A DNA stretch of 64,000 nucleotides from NCBI RefSeq assembly GCF_000146325.1, contig NZ_GL397067.1:251747-315746 (forward strand), in the 5' to 3' direction. Position numbers and translations under genes: made by a program. Below the pieces are notes generated by a model. The model saw only the letters and a program-made list of their open reading frames with translations. It was not told the DNA's origin and ran no database searches. Positions 1 through 8,589 of the stretch are shown here, piece after piece. Source of the DNA: Pediococcus acidilactici DSM 20284 (GTDB lineage: Bacteria > Bacillota > Bacilli > Lactobacillales > Lactobacillaceae). The first letter of the stretch is position 1, and each line of letters starts with the position of its first letter.

Positions 1-468
1 GGTGAACTAAAGGTGATTGCGTACACCGACTTCCCGGAAGAACGTTTCCAGGCCGGCACCGAGTTGCAATTGTTTAAAGACGCAAACGCAACGACACCAA
101 CCCAAGCGGTGACAGTGCAATCGGCAAAGCCTTTTAAGGGAATGTGGTTAATCCAATTGGCCGGACTAGACTCAATCAACGAAGTCGAAAAGTTCAAGGG
201 CATGATGCTAAAAATTGCTGAAGACCAGCTTCAAGAACTCGCAGATGGTGAATTTTACCAACATGAAATTATTGGTTTGACGGTAATTGAAGATGGACAA
301 ACCCTCGGTAAAGTGAAAGAGATTTTATCATATGGCCCTAACGATGTTTGGGTAGTTGAACGGCCGGGTAAAAAAGACTTGTTGCTGCCATATTTGAACG
401 ACGTGGTTTTAAAGGTTGACTTAGATAAAAGTATTGTTGAAGTCGCGGTACCTGAGGGGTTAGATTAA
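1..468 (+). CDS. rimM: 16S rRNA processing protein RimM (5' end outside window)
   Basis: RimM assists maturation of the 30S subunit near the S19 binding site. The visible 155 codons start with [16 protein letters not shown], the usual region just after the RimM N-terminus, so the reading frame is open from base 1 and roughly 10-20 residues are missing upstream. A GTG at base 13 is in frame but is an internal Val codon, not a start. The C-terminal half carries the PRC-barrel portion ([23 protein letters not shown]). Its stop overlaps the trmD start by one base, the normal rimM-trmD coupling. Confidence 0.93.
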   Translation, partial: GELKVIAYTDFPEERFQAGTELQLFKDANATTPTQAVTVQSAKPFKGMWLIQLAGLDSINEVEKFKGMMLKIAEDQLQELADGEFYQHEIIGLTVIEDGQTLGKVKEILSYGPNDVWVVERPGKKDLLLPYLNDVVLKVDLDKSIVEVAVPEGLD

Positions 469-1205
469 TGAAGATCGATATTTTAACTTTATTTCCGAAA
501 ATGGTTGAAGTGCCACTCCACGAGTCAATCGTGGGAAAAGCGATCGAAAGCGGCAAATTAGGCGTTGAGGTGACTGACTTTCGGGAGTATTCAACTAATA
601 AGCACAAGAACGTTGATGACTACCCATACGGGGGCGGCGCCGGGATGTTGTTAACCCCGCAGCCAATTTTTGACGCTATGGAACATGTTAAAAGCCAAAA
701 CCAGCAATCGGCAGGTCGGGTCATTTTGGTAGATCCGGGTGGCAAACGATTCGACCAAGCGATGGCAGAAGACTTTGCGAAAGAAGAACATCTGACCTTT
801 ATTTGTGGCCATTATGAAGGTTATGATGAGCGGATTAAGACGTTGGTTGACGACGAAGTTTCTTTGGGTGATTTTGTGATTACCGGTGGTGAGCTAGCAG
901 CGTTGACGATGATTGATGCAACGGTGCGCTTACTTCCAGATGTTTTAGGTAATGACGAATCTGCTGAAGATGATTCGTTTTCAACTGGATTACTGGAGTT
1001 TCCGCAGTATACCCGTCCCGCTGACTTTCGAGGATTAAAAGTTCCCGAGATTTTATTAAGTGGTAATCATGGCAAAATTGACGAGTGGCGCCGAACCATG
1101 GCGTTAAAGAAGACGCTCGAACGTCGCCCAGATTTGCTAAAAACTGCTAGGCTAACGGCGGAAGACCAAAAAATCCTCCGGGAATTGCAAACGCCAGATA
1201 TATAA
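468..1205 (+). CDS. trmD: tRNA (guanine-N1-)-methyltransferase TrmD
   Basis: TrmD makes m1G37 in tRNAs and prevents frameshifting. The 245-residue protein has full family length and the SPOUT knot signatures: YGGGAGM near residue 50, the GHYEGYDER segment around 110-120, and [18 protein letters not shown] near 130-150. The C-terminal [13 protein letters not shown] tRNA-binding region is present. Its ATG overlaps the rimM stop (TAATG), so the two genes are translationally coupled. A structured leader for the next transport genes begins right after the stop. Confidence 0.96.
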   Translation: MKIDILTLFPKMVEVPLHESIVGKAIESGKLGVEVTDFREYSTNKHKNVDDYPYGGGAGMLLTPQPIFDAMEHVKSQNQQSAGRVILVDPGGKRFDQAMAEDFAKEEHLTFICGHYEGYDERIKTLVDDEVSLGDFVITGGELAALTMIDATVRLLPDVLGNDESAEDDSFSTGLLEFPQYTRPADFRGLKVPEILLSGNHGKIDEWRRTMALKKTLERRPDLLKTARLTAEDQKILRELQTPDI

Positions 1206-1206
1206 T

Positions 1207-1325
1207 GAGGATGAACATTATTTTAGCAATTATCTAGTAAAAGGATGACATGGCGCAAAGCTGGCCACCCTAAAAATATTTTAGAAGATAACTATGTTGC
1301 TAGAATAGCGGTTCATCCTCTTTTT
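1207..1325 (+). promoter_or_regulatory. structured RNA leader or attenuator upstream of fetAB
   Basis: A perfect 10-bp inverted repeat, GAGGATGAAC (1207-1216) and GTTCATCCTC (1311-1320), encloses about 94 nt and is followed directly by a T run. Nested inside are TAGCAA/TTGCTA and TTATCT/AGATAA, giving a three-tier stem with an apical loop region containing GGCGCAAAGC and GGCC. The closing stem plus T run looks like an intrinsic terminator, so this could end trmD transcription, act as a ligand-controlled attenuator for the exporter genes, or both. I could not match it to a riboswitch class I know. Confidence 0.5.
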
Positions 1326-1385
1326 ACTAGTAACTTACGTTTTTTAAATTATAATGAATCTAAACAAGTTAGGGGAGTGACTTTT

Positions 1386-2051
1386 ATGACCAAAATCTTT
1401 TCCGTTCGTAATCTTAATTACGTGGTTAACGGAACCAGAATTTTAAATTCAATTGATTTTGATGCGGAACTTGGTGATTATGTTACGATAATTGGCCCAT
1501 CGGGGTCGGGGAAAAGTACTTTTTTAAAGATTTTGGCCACGTTGCTGACCCCGACAAGCGGAACGATTATGTATCATGGGGAAGACCAGCTTGCGATCCC
1601 CAAAATTGAATACCGTAAGGAAGTTTCTTATTGTTTTCAGCAACCCACGTTGTTTGGGGAAACGGTGCGCGATAATTTAGCGTTTCCTTTTGAAATTCGT
1701 AACCATCCTTTTAATGCTGATAAGGCAGTTAGGTCGCTCGAACAGGTCGATTTAACGGCGCGCTTTTTGGACAAACCAATTGTTGATCTCTCAGGTGGCG
1801 AAAAACAACGGGTAGCGTTGGTACGCAACTTACTCTTCCCACCAAAGGTCCTTTTGCTAGATGAAGTTACCACGGGGTTAGATGTGGATACCAAGGCGAT
1901 TGTCCATCAATTAATTGAAAAAATGAATCAAAAAAGTAAAATTACGGTTTTGGCAATTACGCACGATGAAGCCGAAATTGGTTTAGCTCATCGGTTAGTA
2001 ACAGTTGAAAATGGCAGAATTGTAGGTGAACGACATGAACTTAATCGTTAG
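1386..2051 (+). CDS. fetA: ABC transporter ATP-binding protein, FetA-like
   Basis: This 221-residue ATPase has Walker A (GPSGSGKST), the Q-loop region (YCFQQPTLF), the ABC signature LSGGEKQ and Walker B (VLLLDEVTTGLD). It is paired with a FetB-family permease, so it probably powers the YbbL/YbbM-type exporter implicated in iron homeostasis in E. coli. The start is ATG at 1386, preceded by TTAGGGGAGTG; a longer in-frame ATG at 1245 lies inside the upstream structured leader and would add an unrelated extension. The stop overlaps fetB. Substrate here is inferred from family only. Confidence 0.8.
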   Translation: MTKIFSVRNLNYVVNGTRILNSIDFDAELGDYVTIIGPSGSGKSTFLKILATLLTPTSGTIMYHGEDQLAIPKIEYRKEVSYCFQQPTLFGETVRDNLAFPFEIRNHPFNADKAVRSLEQVDLTARFLDKPIVDLSGGEKQRVALVRNLLFPPKVLLLDEVTTGLDVDTKAIVHQLIEKMNQKSKITVLAITHDEAEIGLAHRLVTVENGRIVGERHELNR

Positions 2052-2790
2052 TCCCTTAGCATTATCCTTCGCCATCATCCTGGTGATTATTGCCTTAGGA
2101 ATCAATTTACACGAAAAAATTGGTTTGGAAAAAGACATGGTGGTGGGCGTAGTACGAGCGGTTATTCAATTAACCGTCGTGGGTTACGTTTTAACGTACG
2201 TTATTAAGGTTGATCGGGTGTGGTTAACCATTTTAATGGTGTTAATCATCATCTTTAATGCCGCTCTTAACGCAAAAAAACGGGCGGACAAGATTCCCCA
2301 CGCGTTTTTTATCAGTCTTTTAGCGATTAGCGTGGCCACCGTAACTACCATTTGCTTGCTAGTGTTGGCCCGTGCAATTAAATTTACCCCCAGCCAAATC
2401 GTGCCAATTTCTGGGATGATTGCTAGTAACACGATGGTGGCGATTGGTTTATGTTACCGTAGCATGAACCAAACCTTCAAAGACCAGCGTCAAGGGGTTT
2501 TAGAACGATTGGCGTTAGGAGCTAATTTAAAACAGGCGTCACGGGCGATTGTTCAAAGTTCAATTAAGACGGGAATGTCGCCGACCATTGACTCGGCTAA
2601 GACGGTTGGAATTGTAAGTTTACCCGGAATGATGTCGGGGTTGATTTTTGCCGGAGTGGATCCGACAAAGGCAATTTTGTACCAAATTATGGTAACTTTC
2701 ATGTTACTAGCGGCTACTAGTATTGGTAGCGTGATTGCGTGTTATATGGCGTATCCGCTTTTTTATAATGATGATTTACAGCTAAAATAA
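2035..2790 (+). CDS. fetB: FetB-family ABC transporter permease
   Basis: A 251-residue, highly hydrophobic protein with about six to seven membrane segments, matching the UPF0014/FetB family in length and in motifs such as VRAVIQLTVVGYVL and GMIASNTMVAIG. It would form the membrane part of an exporter with the upstream ATPase, which overlaps it by 17 bases. ATG 2035 is favoured because AGGTG sits six bases upstream; an in-frame GTG at 2026 is possible. The conserved GMMSGLIFAG segment lies in the C-terminal third. Iron export is the function known for the E. coli homologue and is an inference here. Confidence 0.82.
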   Translation: MNLIVSPLALSFAIILVIIALGINLHEKIGLEKDMVVGVVRAVIQLTVVGYVLTYVIKVDRVWLTILMVLIIIFNAALNAKKRADKIPHAFFISLLAISVATVTTICLLVLARAIKFTPSQIVPISGMIASNTMVAIGLCYRSMNQTFKDQRQGVLERLALGANLKQASRAIVQSSIKTGMSPTIDSAKTVGIVSLPGMMSGLIFAGVDPTKAILYQIMVTFMLLAATSIGSVIACYMAYPLFYNDDLQLK

Positions 2791-2800
2791 CTTTGCATCA

Positions 2801-2900
2801 CAGCAGCGGATGTGTTATTATTTTATTTGGCTTGAATGCCAACAATTAACAATGTTCCGCTGGCTCCGGGTGAGTTAAGAAGATTGGTGAAGGGAAGATT
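2801..2900 (+). promoter_or_regulatory. putative ribosomal protein L19 leader
   Basis: The region before rplS holds a long-range pairing AGCGGA (2805-2810) with TCCGCT (2856-2861) enclosing a hairpin TTGGC/GCCAA (2827-2842). Firmicutes rplS genes often carry an autoregulatory L19 leader bound by L19 itself; position and two-helix shape agree, but I could not align it to the covariance model. Confidence 0.4.
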
Positions 2901-2905
2901 TTTTG

Positions 2906-3277
2906 ATGAATGAATTAATCAACAAGATTACAAAAGAACAACTTCGCGATGACATTCCTGAATTCCGCGCTGGTGATACTGTTCGGGTTCACGCTAAGGT
3001 TGTTGAAGGTAACCGCGAACGGATCCAGATGTTTGAAGGGGTAGTTATCAAGCGTCATGGTTCAGGTATTAGTGCTACATACACTGTTCGTAAGATCAGT
3101 AACGGAATTGGTGTGGAACGGACATTCCCACTCCATTCACCACGTGTAGCTAAGATTGACGTTGTTCGTTACGGTCGCGTTCGTCGTGCTAAGCTTTACT
3201 ACTTACGTGCACTACATGGTAAGGCAGCTCGGATTAAGGAAGACCGTCGTAAAGCTAACGCTATGAAAAACAAATAG
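2906..3277 (+). CDS. rplS: 50S ribosomal protein L19
   Basis: L19 sits at the 30S-50S interface. The 123-residue protein has the expected family pattern: [16 protein letters not shown] near the N-terminus, [31 protein letters not shown] in the middle, and the basic tail [12 protein letters not shown] 2906 is chosen over the adjacent in-frame TTG at 2903 because AAGGGAAG lies about ten bases upstream. It follows fetB by about 115 bases with its own leader, and ends in a clear intrinsic terminator. Confidence 0.97.
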   Translation: MNELINKITKEQLRDDIPEFRAGDTVRVHAKVVEGNRERIQMFEGVVIKRHGSGISATYTVRKISNGIGVERTFPLHSPRVAKIDVVRYGRVRRAKLYYLRALHGKAARIKEDRRKANAMKNK

Positions 3278-3315
3278 TCTTTAGCCCTACTAAGATTGGG
3301 TAACGACTATTGAAG

Positions 3316-3349
3316 AAACCAATTCGCTTAATTGCGGGTTGGTTTTTTT
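3316..3349 (+). terminator. intrinsic terminator of rplS
   Basis: Hairpin AACCAA..CGC / GCG..TTGGTT followed by seven T residues, 40 bases after the rplS stop. Confidence 0.85.
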
Positions 3350-3392
3350 GTTGTTAAGAATGAAAAGAAAATGCTAAATTTTTTAAATTTCC

Positions 3393-3731
3393 ATGGTCAA
3401 AAAAAAGAGCCTCGACTATCGTTTAGCAGCAGCTGTTTATGGTACTCCACTTTGGGGAGCTTTTATGACTGATTTAGTAGCCATTAATGAAAGTAAGAGT
3501 GATAACGTGGTTAGTGGGGAAGCTGAGGTCAAGGCACTGGAATCACATCTTGATCAACTTGGCGTTTCATCTCGGGCCGTCTTGGTTGGACTTGGAGATA
3601 AAACTGCCGCAACTTTACGTCAATTTGCGCAACGCCCGGTTGAAAAGCTACCCCATTATTCAGGCGCAAACGGACACTGGAAAGCTGCTAATACACGACA
3701 AGCAGTTCTAAAGATTGCTGAAAAATATTAA
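3393..3731 (+). pseudogene. truncated ORF resembling the C-terminal half of a uracil-DNA-glycosylase-like protein
   Basis: The frame encodes 112 residues with a plausible conserved core (YGTPLWGAFMTDLV, RAVLVGLGDKTAATL, LPHYSGANGHW). LWGAFMTDL followed by a VGLGDKT strand resembles the later part of uracil-DNA glycosylase superfamily proteins, whose N-terminal catalytic region is missing here. There is no convincing ribosome binding site before the ATG, and upstream sequence is AT-rich without an in-frame extension. I read it as a 5'-truncated remnant; a short independent gene is possible. Family assignment is tentative. Confidence 0.4.
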
Positions 3732-3750
3732 TAACTCAACTAGGTAATTA

Positions 3751-3810
3751 ATCAAAAAGGAATCCGGAGTATTCGAGGAGCATTTCGTATACTTAGGATT
3801 TCTTTTTGAT
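3751..3810 (+). terminator. long hairpin, possible terminator
   Basis: ATCAAAAAGgAATCC pairs with GGATTtCTTTTTGAT across 30 bases, with an inner GGAGTAT/ATACTT pairing. The T-rich 3' arm fits a rightward terminator after the ORF remnant. The rest of 3811-3968 shows nothing recognisable. Confidence 0.5.
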
Positions 3811-3968
3811 TTGATAACAAAGACTATAAATTAGTTATTAATTCATTATTAGTGACTAATTAAGTTGAGAGAACATCATGAGCTTTAAGTAAATTAACCG
3901 AGCGGTTTACCATTATTAGAATTAACGATCTTCAAGAGAGTACGTATATTAAAATTTCAAGCAAAAAT

Positions 3969-4015
3969 AAAAAGGAAAGACATACCTTTAAACGAGATAT
4001 GACTTTCCTTTTTTA
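3969..4015 (-). terminator. terminator of the leftward YbjQ-family gene
   Basis: AAAAAGGAAAG at the left and CTTTCCTTTTT at the right form a strong stem 14 bases beyond the stop of the leftward gene; read on the minus strand it ends in a T-rich tract. It can also work rightward. Confidence 0.65.
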
Positions 4016-4028
4016 TTAAAACCTTTTA

Positions 4029-4355
4029 CTACGCTTGGATAAACTTAACGGCAGTCCCGTAAGCGGCAACCGACTGCATATCCGAACCAATTGATCCAGA
4101 GTCAAAACGCATCATGACTACGGCGTCGGCGCCCATTTCTGCAGCATTTTCGCGTAAACGTTGGACCGCGATGTGGCGGGATTCGTCTAACATCTTGGTA
4201 TAGTCCTTAATTTCGCCACCAACGATATTTTTCAGTCCTGCGCCAATATTGCGCACCAAGTTCTTTGATTGGGTGGTTAAGCCAAAAACTTCTCCAAGCA
4301 CCTGATATTCCTTGCCAGGAATGTGTTCGGTAGTGGTAACTAACATTTCTTCCAT
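4029..4355 (-). CDS. YbjQ/UPF0145 family protein
   Basis: The 108-residue product matches the YbjQ (DUF74, heavy-metal-binding-like) family over its whole length: [21 protein letters not shown] at the start, a central [24 protein letters not shown] segment and a final YGTAVKF. No transmembrane segment is seen and the biochemical role of the family is not settled. The start could also be Met4, closer to the usual family N-terminus. It follows a DsrE-like gene on the same strand by about 20 bases, suggesting a two-gene leftward operon. Confidence 0.8.
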   Translation of the reverse strand: MEEMLVTTTEHIPGKEYQVLGEVFGLTTQSKNLVRNIGAGLKNIVGGEIKDYTKMLDESRHIAVQRLRENAAEMGADAVVMMRFDSGSIGSDMQSVAAYGTAVKFIQA

Positions 4356-4376
4356 AAAAATTCCTCCTCGTATAAG

Positions 4377-4709
4377 TTACGGACGTAAATATGCATAACC
4401 AGCGGATTGCTTTTCTACTGGTTCAACAACCCCCGAGGGAACAACTTTTGCTGCTGAAATTAAACTCCCGGGATTAATTTGTCGTTGGTCTAATGAATTT
4501 TGGCAAACGGCTAACTGATTTTGTGGTTGTAGTGCGAATTGAATTGACGCACTACGAGCCTGTGTAGTTTGTAAATCCACCACTGCCGGACCGTTAACAA
4601 GTAATTCGATCACGTCGTCTGAATTAACGTAATGCTCATTCAAATGTGCGAGATTGCTTAACACCATCGGCCATTTTTCAATTTCGTCAATATGGATAAT
4701 TATTTTCAT
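4377..4709 (-). CDS. DsrE-family protein
   Basis: A 110-residue protein beginning MKIIIHIDEIEKWP, typical of small DsrE/DsrF-like proteins (COG1416) with an alternating strand/helix pattern; VIELLVNGPAVVDL and LAVCQNSL are the usual second and third strands. The Cys in the LAVCQNSL segment matches the conserved Cys position of the family. ATG 4709 is preferred to an upstream TTG at 4733, which would add eight non-family residues; the ribosome binding site is weak. It is the first gene of a leftward pair, in the place where many lactobacilli have the fab operon regulator. Confidence 0.7.
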   Translation of the reverse strand: MKIIIHIDEIEKWPMVLSNLAHLNEHYVNSDDVIELLVNGPAVVDLQTTQARSASIQFALQPQNQLAVCQNSLDQRQINPGSLISAAKVVPSGVVEPVEKQSAGYAYLRP

Positions 4710-4739
4710 TAGTAACGAGTCTGCCTTTCTCAATGGTTA

Positions 4740-5105
4740 TGTAACTCATATTATAACGCGAATCAAAGACGGTAGGGAGCTAAAAGCAAGTTACACAATC
4801 AGTTTATTTGTACACCATTAACGATGTCTAGGATGTATAAAAAAGACTTGACACGTTAAAAGCCGGTCTAAAGGTAATTTTGGTACATGGGGTTAATTAA
4901 TTGTGACGATTCACATCAAACTGTTTCAGTAAGAAAGGAAAGCCTTCAGCCCCGTGGTTACGGAGTTTAGCGGAGCTTTATTAAAAAATAGAAAAAAGTT
5001 CATATTTTAAAATCAATTGCGCAAAGATATTTTTCTCGCTATTCTTTTGAATATTCCTTATATAAGGAATCGCAAGGAACACTCGGTTGAGGAGGAAATA
5101 AGAAT
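4740..5105 (+). promoter_or_regulatory. fab operon leader region
   Basis: This 366-base gap separates the leftward DsrE gene from the rightward fab operon. TTGACA at 4848-4853 is a good -35 element, but the matching -10 is weak (GGTAAT at 4873-4878 with 19-base spacing). Further on are an AT-rich stretch and an 18-bp palindrome next to fabZ. No protein-coding frame with a ribosome binding site was found. Confidence 0.35.
5053..5070. promoter_or_regulatory. perfect 18-bp palindrome before fabZ, operator candidate
   Basis: ATTCCTTATATAAGGAAT is a perfect dyad centred between 5061 and 5062, 20 bases before the fabZ Shine-Dalgarno. It has no T run, so a terminator is unlikely. It differs from the FabT-type AGTTTGA/TCAAACT pattern known in streptococci. 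A repressor site for the fatty-acid operon is the simplest reading. Confidence 0.45.
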
Positions 5106-5555
5106 TTGAGTATTTTAAACGCGGCAGAAATCATGGAATTAATTCCAAACCGTTATCCAATCTTGTTTATGGATTACGTTGACGAATTAGAACCAGGAAA
5201 ATCAATCATTGCAACTAAAAACGTTACTATTAACGAAGAATTTTTCCAAGGACATTTCCCGGGTAATCCGGTAATGCCTGGCGTATTAATTATTGAATCA
5301 TTAGCACAAGCAGCTTCAATTTTAATTTTGAAGTCGGAAGAGTTTGCTGGGAAAACAGCATACCTTGGCGCGATTAATAATGCTAAATTCCGCCAGATTG
5401 TTCGTCCCGGGGACGTTTTGAAATTACACGTCGAAATGATTAAGAAAAAACGCAACATGGGGGTTGTGGAAACTTTTGCAACCGTTGGTGAAAAGAAAGT
5501 TTGCCAAGCTCAATTGACCTTTATTGTTGGGGCGACTGACCAGCCTAAAGCATAG
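5106..5555 (+). CDS. fabZ: 3-hydroxyacyl-ACP dehydratase FabZ
   Basis: FabZ removes water from 3-hydroxyacyl-ACP to give trans-2-enoyl-ACP. The 149-residue protein has the complete hot-dog active-site motif HFPGNPVMPGVLIIE, with catalytic His50 and Glu64. The start is TTG at 5106, ten bases after GGAGG. It is the first gene of a twelve-gene fatty-acid operon and is followed by fabH after 12 bases. A second, divergent FabZ-like gene lies further down the operon, so this is the canonical copy. Confidence 0.95.
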   Translation: MSILNAAEIMELIPNRYPILFMDYVDELEPGKSIIATKNVTINEEFFQGHFPGNPVMPGVLIIESLAQAASILILKSEEFAGKTAYLGAINNAKFRQIVRPGDVLKLHVEMIKKKRNMGVVETFATVGEKKVCQAQLTFIVGATDQPKA

Positions 5556-5567
5556 TCGGTGAAGTAA

Positions 5568-6527
5568 ATGGGATTAAAAATTATTGATTCGGCAAAGTAT
5601 AGTCCAGAAAGGATTATTACTAACGACGAGCTAGCTCAAACGTTAGATACGTCGGACGAATGGATTTCAAAACGAACCGGCATTAAGCAGCGACATCGAA
5701 TTGATGAAGAAACTAATGCTGTAATGGCAACTAGGGTCGCAGAAGATTTACTAGCCAAGACGAATACCGCTCCCGAAGAGGTGGATCTGATCGTGGTGGC
5801 AACCATGTCTCCGGACTACCAAACTCCTTCGGTGGCTGCGCAAGTTCAAGGTGCTCTTAAAGCTTCTAGAGCCATGGCTTTTGACATTAGTGCTGCGTGC
5901 AGCGGATTTGTTTACGGGATGAGCGTGGTGAACCAGATGCTTCAATCGCCGAATTATCATAAGGCTTTATTAATTGGTTCAGAGGCGCTCTCTCGCTTAT
6001 TAGATTGGCAAGACCGGAGTACGGCAGTTTTGTTCGGTGATTCCGCGGCGGGCGTTTTAGTTGAAAATGATCCCGCGAGTTCTGCTAGTTTAATTGCCGA
6101 ACGACTAACTACTTATGGCGATTTAGGGGAACACCTCACAGCTGGTAACGTAGCTGCGTTAACCGATTCAACGCAATCTTATTTTTTTCAAATGAATGGC
6201 CGCAAGGTTTACGAATTTGCAACTAACCGGGTTCCTGAATCAATTCGTGAAGTGTTACAAGCGGCGGAAATTGACGCGAGAGACGTTAAGTATTTCCTGT
6301 TACACCAGGCGAATGCCCGCATTATTAAAAGCGTGGCCAAACGATTGGAACTTCCGATAGAGAAGTTTCCGTTTAACATTGCTGATTATGGGAATACCGC
6401 GGCAGCCAGTGAACCGTTGCTTTTAGCAGAACTGATGCAGGAACATAAAATCCAACGCGGCGACATCATTGTGTTCAGCGGCTTTGGCGGTGGTCTGACC
6501 ATCGGAACTAACGTAATTAAATTTTAA
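5568..6527 (+). CDS. fabH: 3-oxoacyl-ACP synthase III FabH
   Basis: FabH condenses acetyl-CoA with malonyl-ACP to start chain synthesis. The 319-residue thiolase-fold enzyme has the catalytic triad: Cys111 in DISAACSGF, His in LLHQANARI and Asn in DYGNTAAAS. The C-terminal GFGGGLTIG motif is intact. It starts at ATG 5568, 12 bases after fabZ. The acyl carrier protein gene follows, so the substrate pair is encoded side by side. Confidence 0.96.
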   Translation: MGLKIIDSAKYSPERIITNDELAQTLDTSDEWISKRTGIKQRHRIDEETNAVMATRVAEDLLAKTNTAPEEVDLIVVATMSPDYQTPSVAAQVQGALKASRAMAFDISAACSGFVYGMSVVNQMLQSPNYHKALLIGSEALSRLLDWQDRSTAVLFGDSAAGVLVENDPASSASLIAERLTTYGDLGEHLTAGNVAALTDSTQSYFFQMNGRKVYEFATNRVPESIREVLQAAEIDARDVKYFLLHQANARIIKSVAKRLELPIEKFPFNIADYGNTAAASEPLLLAELMQEHKIQRGDIIVFSGFGGGLTIGTNVIKF

Positions 6528-6553
6528 AAACATATTATTTGGAGGAACATAAA

Positions 6554-6790
6554 ATGACAAAAGAAGAAGTATTCGCAAAGGTACAAGAAGTAATCGCAGA
6601 CCAATTGGAAAAAGACGCAAGCAAGATCACAATGGAAACTAGTTTTTCAGAAGATTTAGAAGCAGATAGCTTGGACATCTTTGAAGTTGTGGATCAATTA
6701 GAAGATGAATTTGATATCGACATTGATACTGACGAAAACATGGATACCGTAGGCAAATTAGTTGATTACATCATTGAAAATCAAGATTAG
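6554..6790 (+). CDS. acpP: acyl carrier protein
   Basis: A 78-residue acidic protein with the phosphopantetheine attachment motif EADSLDIFE; Ser39 is the modified residue. It carries the growing acyl chain between the enzymes of this operon. GGAGG at 6541-6545 points to ATG 6554; an in-frame TTG at 6539 overlaps the ribosome binding site and is not the start. The four-helix ACP length is normal. Confidence 0.96.
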   Translation: MTKEEVFAKVQEVIADQLEKDASKITMETSFSEDLEADSLDIFEVVDQLEDEFDIDIDTDENMDTVGKLVDYIIENQD

Positions 6791-6816
6791 TTTTAGTCAG
6801 TATTAAGGAGAGCGTA

Positions 6817-7761
6817 ATGGTTAAAGCAGCATACTTATTCAGCGGACAGGGTCAGCAGTTTGCGGGAATGGGGCAAGACTTCTATAAAACTGAACCAGCT
6901 TATCGGGCTTTAGTTGATGAAGCTAGTCAAATTTTAGACCAAGATTTTACAGATCCTGCGGTAATGGATGATCCCGTCAATACCCAATTAGCGATTGTGA
7001 TTTTTAGCTTAGGGGTGGAACGAATTTTACGGCAGGAAAAACTGCGGGCAGAAAAATTTGTGGGACTAAGCTTAGGTGAGTATTCTGCATTGTTAGCGGC
7101 AGGTAGTTTTTCATTGGCGGATGGTTTAGCAGTAATTGGAGACCGTGCGCGATACATGAGTGAAGCTGGTAAACAAAACCCTGGTCAAATGGTAGCGGTG
7201 CTCAACGCAGAACCTTCAGTAATTGATGAAGCGTTAGCGGATGCCCGAGAAGTTGGTGACGTTTTTCCAGCAAACTATAATACGCCAAAACAAACCGTTT
7301 TTGGTGGCAACGCAGAGGGAATTGAACGCTTTAGTGCGGCTTTAAAGGCGGCAGGCGTAAAACGCGTTGTTCCAATCAAAATGCCGGTGGCTTCGCATAC
7401 TCCGTATATGATGCCAGCTAGTGCTCGTTTAGCAGAGCGCTTAGCAAACGTTCCGGTTCAAGAACCGCAAATCCCGGTAATTAGCAATACGCTGAAGGCA
7501 CCGTTTACCGTAAGTAATTTGAAGGAAACCTTAGTGAAGCAGTTAACACATCCGACTTACTTTACGGATTGTTTAAATAGTTTAAACGTTGATGAATTGG
7601 ACTGTCTTATTGAAGTGGGACCTGGTAAAGCGCTGAGTGGTTTTGCGAAAAAAACGTTAAAAAAAGCGGAACTACCAATTTTTAACGTTGACCGGGTGGA
7701 AAATTTAAATAAATTACGCGAGTTCCTGGTGACTAAACAAGCTAAGGAACCGGTTATCTAA
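6817..7761 (+). CDS. fabD: malonyl-CoA:ACP transacylase FabD
   Basis: FabD loads malonate onto ACP. The 314-residue protein has the FSGQGQQ N-terminal motif, the nucleophile elbow GLSLGEYSA with Ser85 and the conserved SHTPYM segment with the catalytic His. AAGGAGAG lies just upstream of ATG 6817. It is followed by a hairpin and a longer than usual 84-base gap before fabG. Confidence 0.95.
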   Translation: MVKAAYLFSGQGQQFAGMGQDFYKTEPAYRALVDEASQILDQDFTDPAVMDDPVNTQLAIVIFSLGVERILRQEKLRAEKFVGLSLGEYSALLAAGSFSLADGLAVIGDRARYMSEAGKQNPGQMVAVLNAEPSVIDEALADAREVGDVFPANYNTPKQTVFGGNAEGIERFSAALKAAGVKRVVPIKMPVASHTPYMMPASARLAERLANVPVQEPQIPVISNTLKAPFTVSNLKETLVKQLTHPTYFTDCLNSLNVDELDCLIEVGPGKALSGFAKKTLKKAELPIFNVDRVENLNKLREFLVTKQAKEPVI

Positions 7762-7789
7762 AGGTTTACGGACATTGATAGACACGAAT

Positions 7790-7826
7790 AGGCTGGGAAA
7801 ATTTAATTTAAGTTTTCTCAGTCTTT
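7790..7826 (+). other. intra-operon hairpin between fabD and fabG
   Basis: AGGCTGGGAAAA pairs (two G-U pairs) with TTTTCTCAGTCT around a short AT loop. The following TTAATTAGGAGG leads into the fabG ribosome binding site. It could be an attenuator or an mRNA-processing or stability site that sets fabG and downstream levels. Confidence 0.45.
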
Positions 7827-7845
7827 AATTAGGAGGCCATAATAA

Positions 7846-8574
7846 TTGGATATTAAAGATAAAGTTGCGGTAGTTACTGGCGGAACGAAAGGAATCGGAC
7901 TGGCAATCGCTAAAGATTTAGCGCAACAAGGTGCGAAGGTCTTTATCACTGCGCGCCGGGCAGTTGAAGATGAAGCGTTACAAAACGAACTTAATGATTT
8001 AGGAATTACCTTCAAGAACTTGGATATTCGCGCTGACGAAGCAGTGGGGACGTTGCTTAACGAACTTAACGAAGAACAAGGTCACGTGGATATTGTCATT
8101 AATAACGCCGGCATTACCCGCGATAAGTTGTTGAGTCGGATGTCGGTAGAAGATTTTGAAGAAGTTATCGCGACTAACCTGGTAGGAACTTTTTCAGTTA
8201 CTAAATACGCAATGAAAATCATGCAAAAGCAACGTTCGGGAAACATTGTCAACATTTCTAGTATTTCAGGAACTCACGGAAACGTGGGCCAAGCTAATTA
8301 TTCTGCTAGCAAGGCGGGAATTGTAGGTTTGACCAAAACAACCGCCCGTGAAGGTTTGTTAAGAAATATTCGGTGTAACGCGATTGCTCCCGGCATGATT
8401 GAGACGGCAATGACGGGAAAACTAAGCGACAAGGTTCGCGCTAAGACTGAAGAAATGATTCCAATGCACCGTTTTGGTCAACCGGAAGAAATTGCCATGG
8501 CGGTAAGCTTTTTACTGAAAAATAATTACATTACTGGGCAAGTTCTGACCGTGGACGGCGGATTGACCCTTTAA
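7846..8574 (+). CDS. fabG: 3-oxoacyl-ACP reductase FabG
   Basis: FabG reduces 3-oxoacyl-ACP with NADPH. The 242-residue short-chain dehydrogenase has the cofactor motif TGGTKGIG, the NNAG motif and the catalytic Ser in ISSISG with Tyr152 and Lys156 (YSASK). It starts with TTG at 7846, behind AGGAGG. The C-terminal ITGQVLTVDGG is standard. Confidence 0.95.
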   Translation: MDIKDKVAVVTGGTKGIGLAIAKDLAQQGAKVFITARRAVEDEALQNELNDLGITFKNLDIRADEAVGTLLNELNEEQGHVDIVINNAGITRDKLLSRMSVEDFEEVIATNLVGTFSVTKYAMKIMQKQRSGNIVNISSISGTHGNVGQANYSASKAGIVGLTKTTAREGLLRNIRCNAIAPGMIETAMTGKLSDKVRAKTEEMIPMHRFGQPEEIAMAVSFLLKNNYITGQVLTVDGGLTL

Positions 8575-8589
8575 ATCAAGGAGGAAAAT

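Noticed and set aside
1245-1385. Upstream ATG extension of the FetA-like ATPase
   Set aside because: It lies in the structured leader, lacks a ribosome binding site and adds residues unlike any ABC ATPase; ATG 1386 fits.
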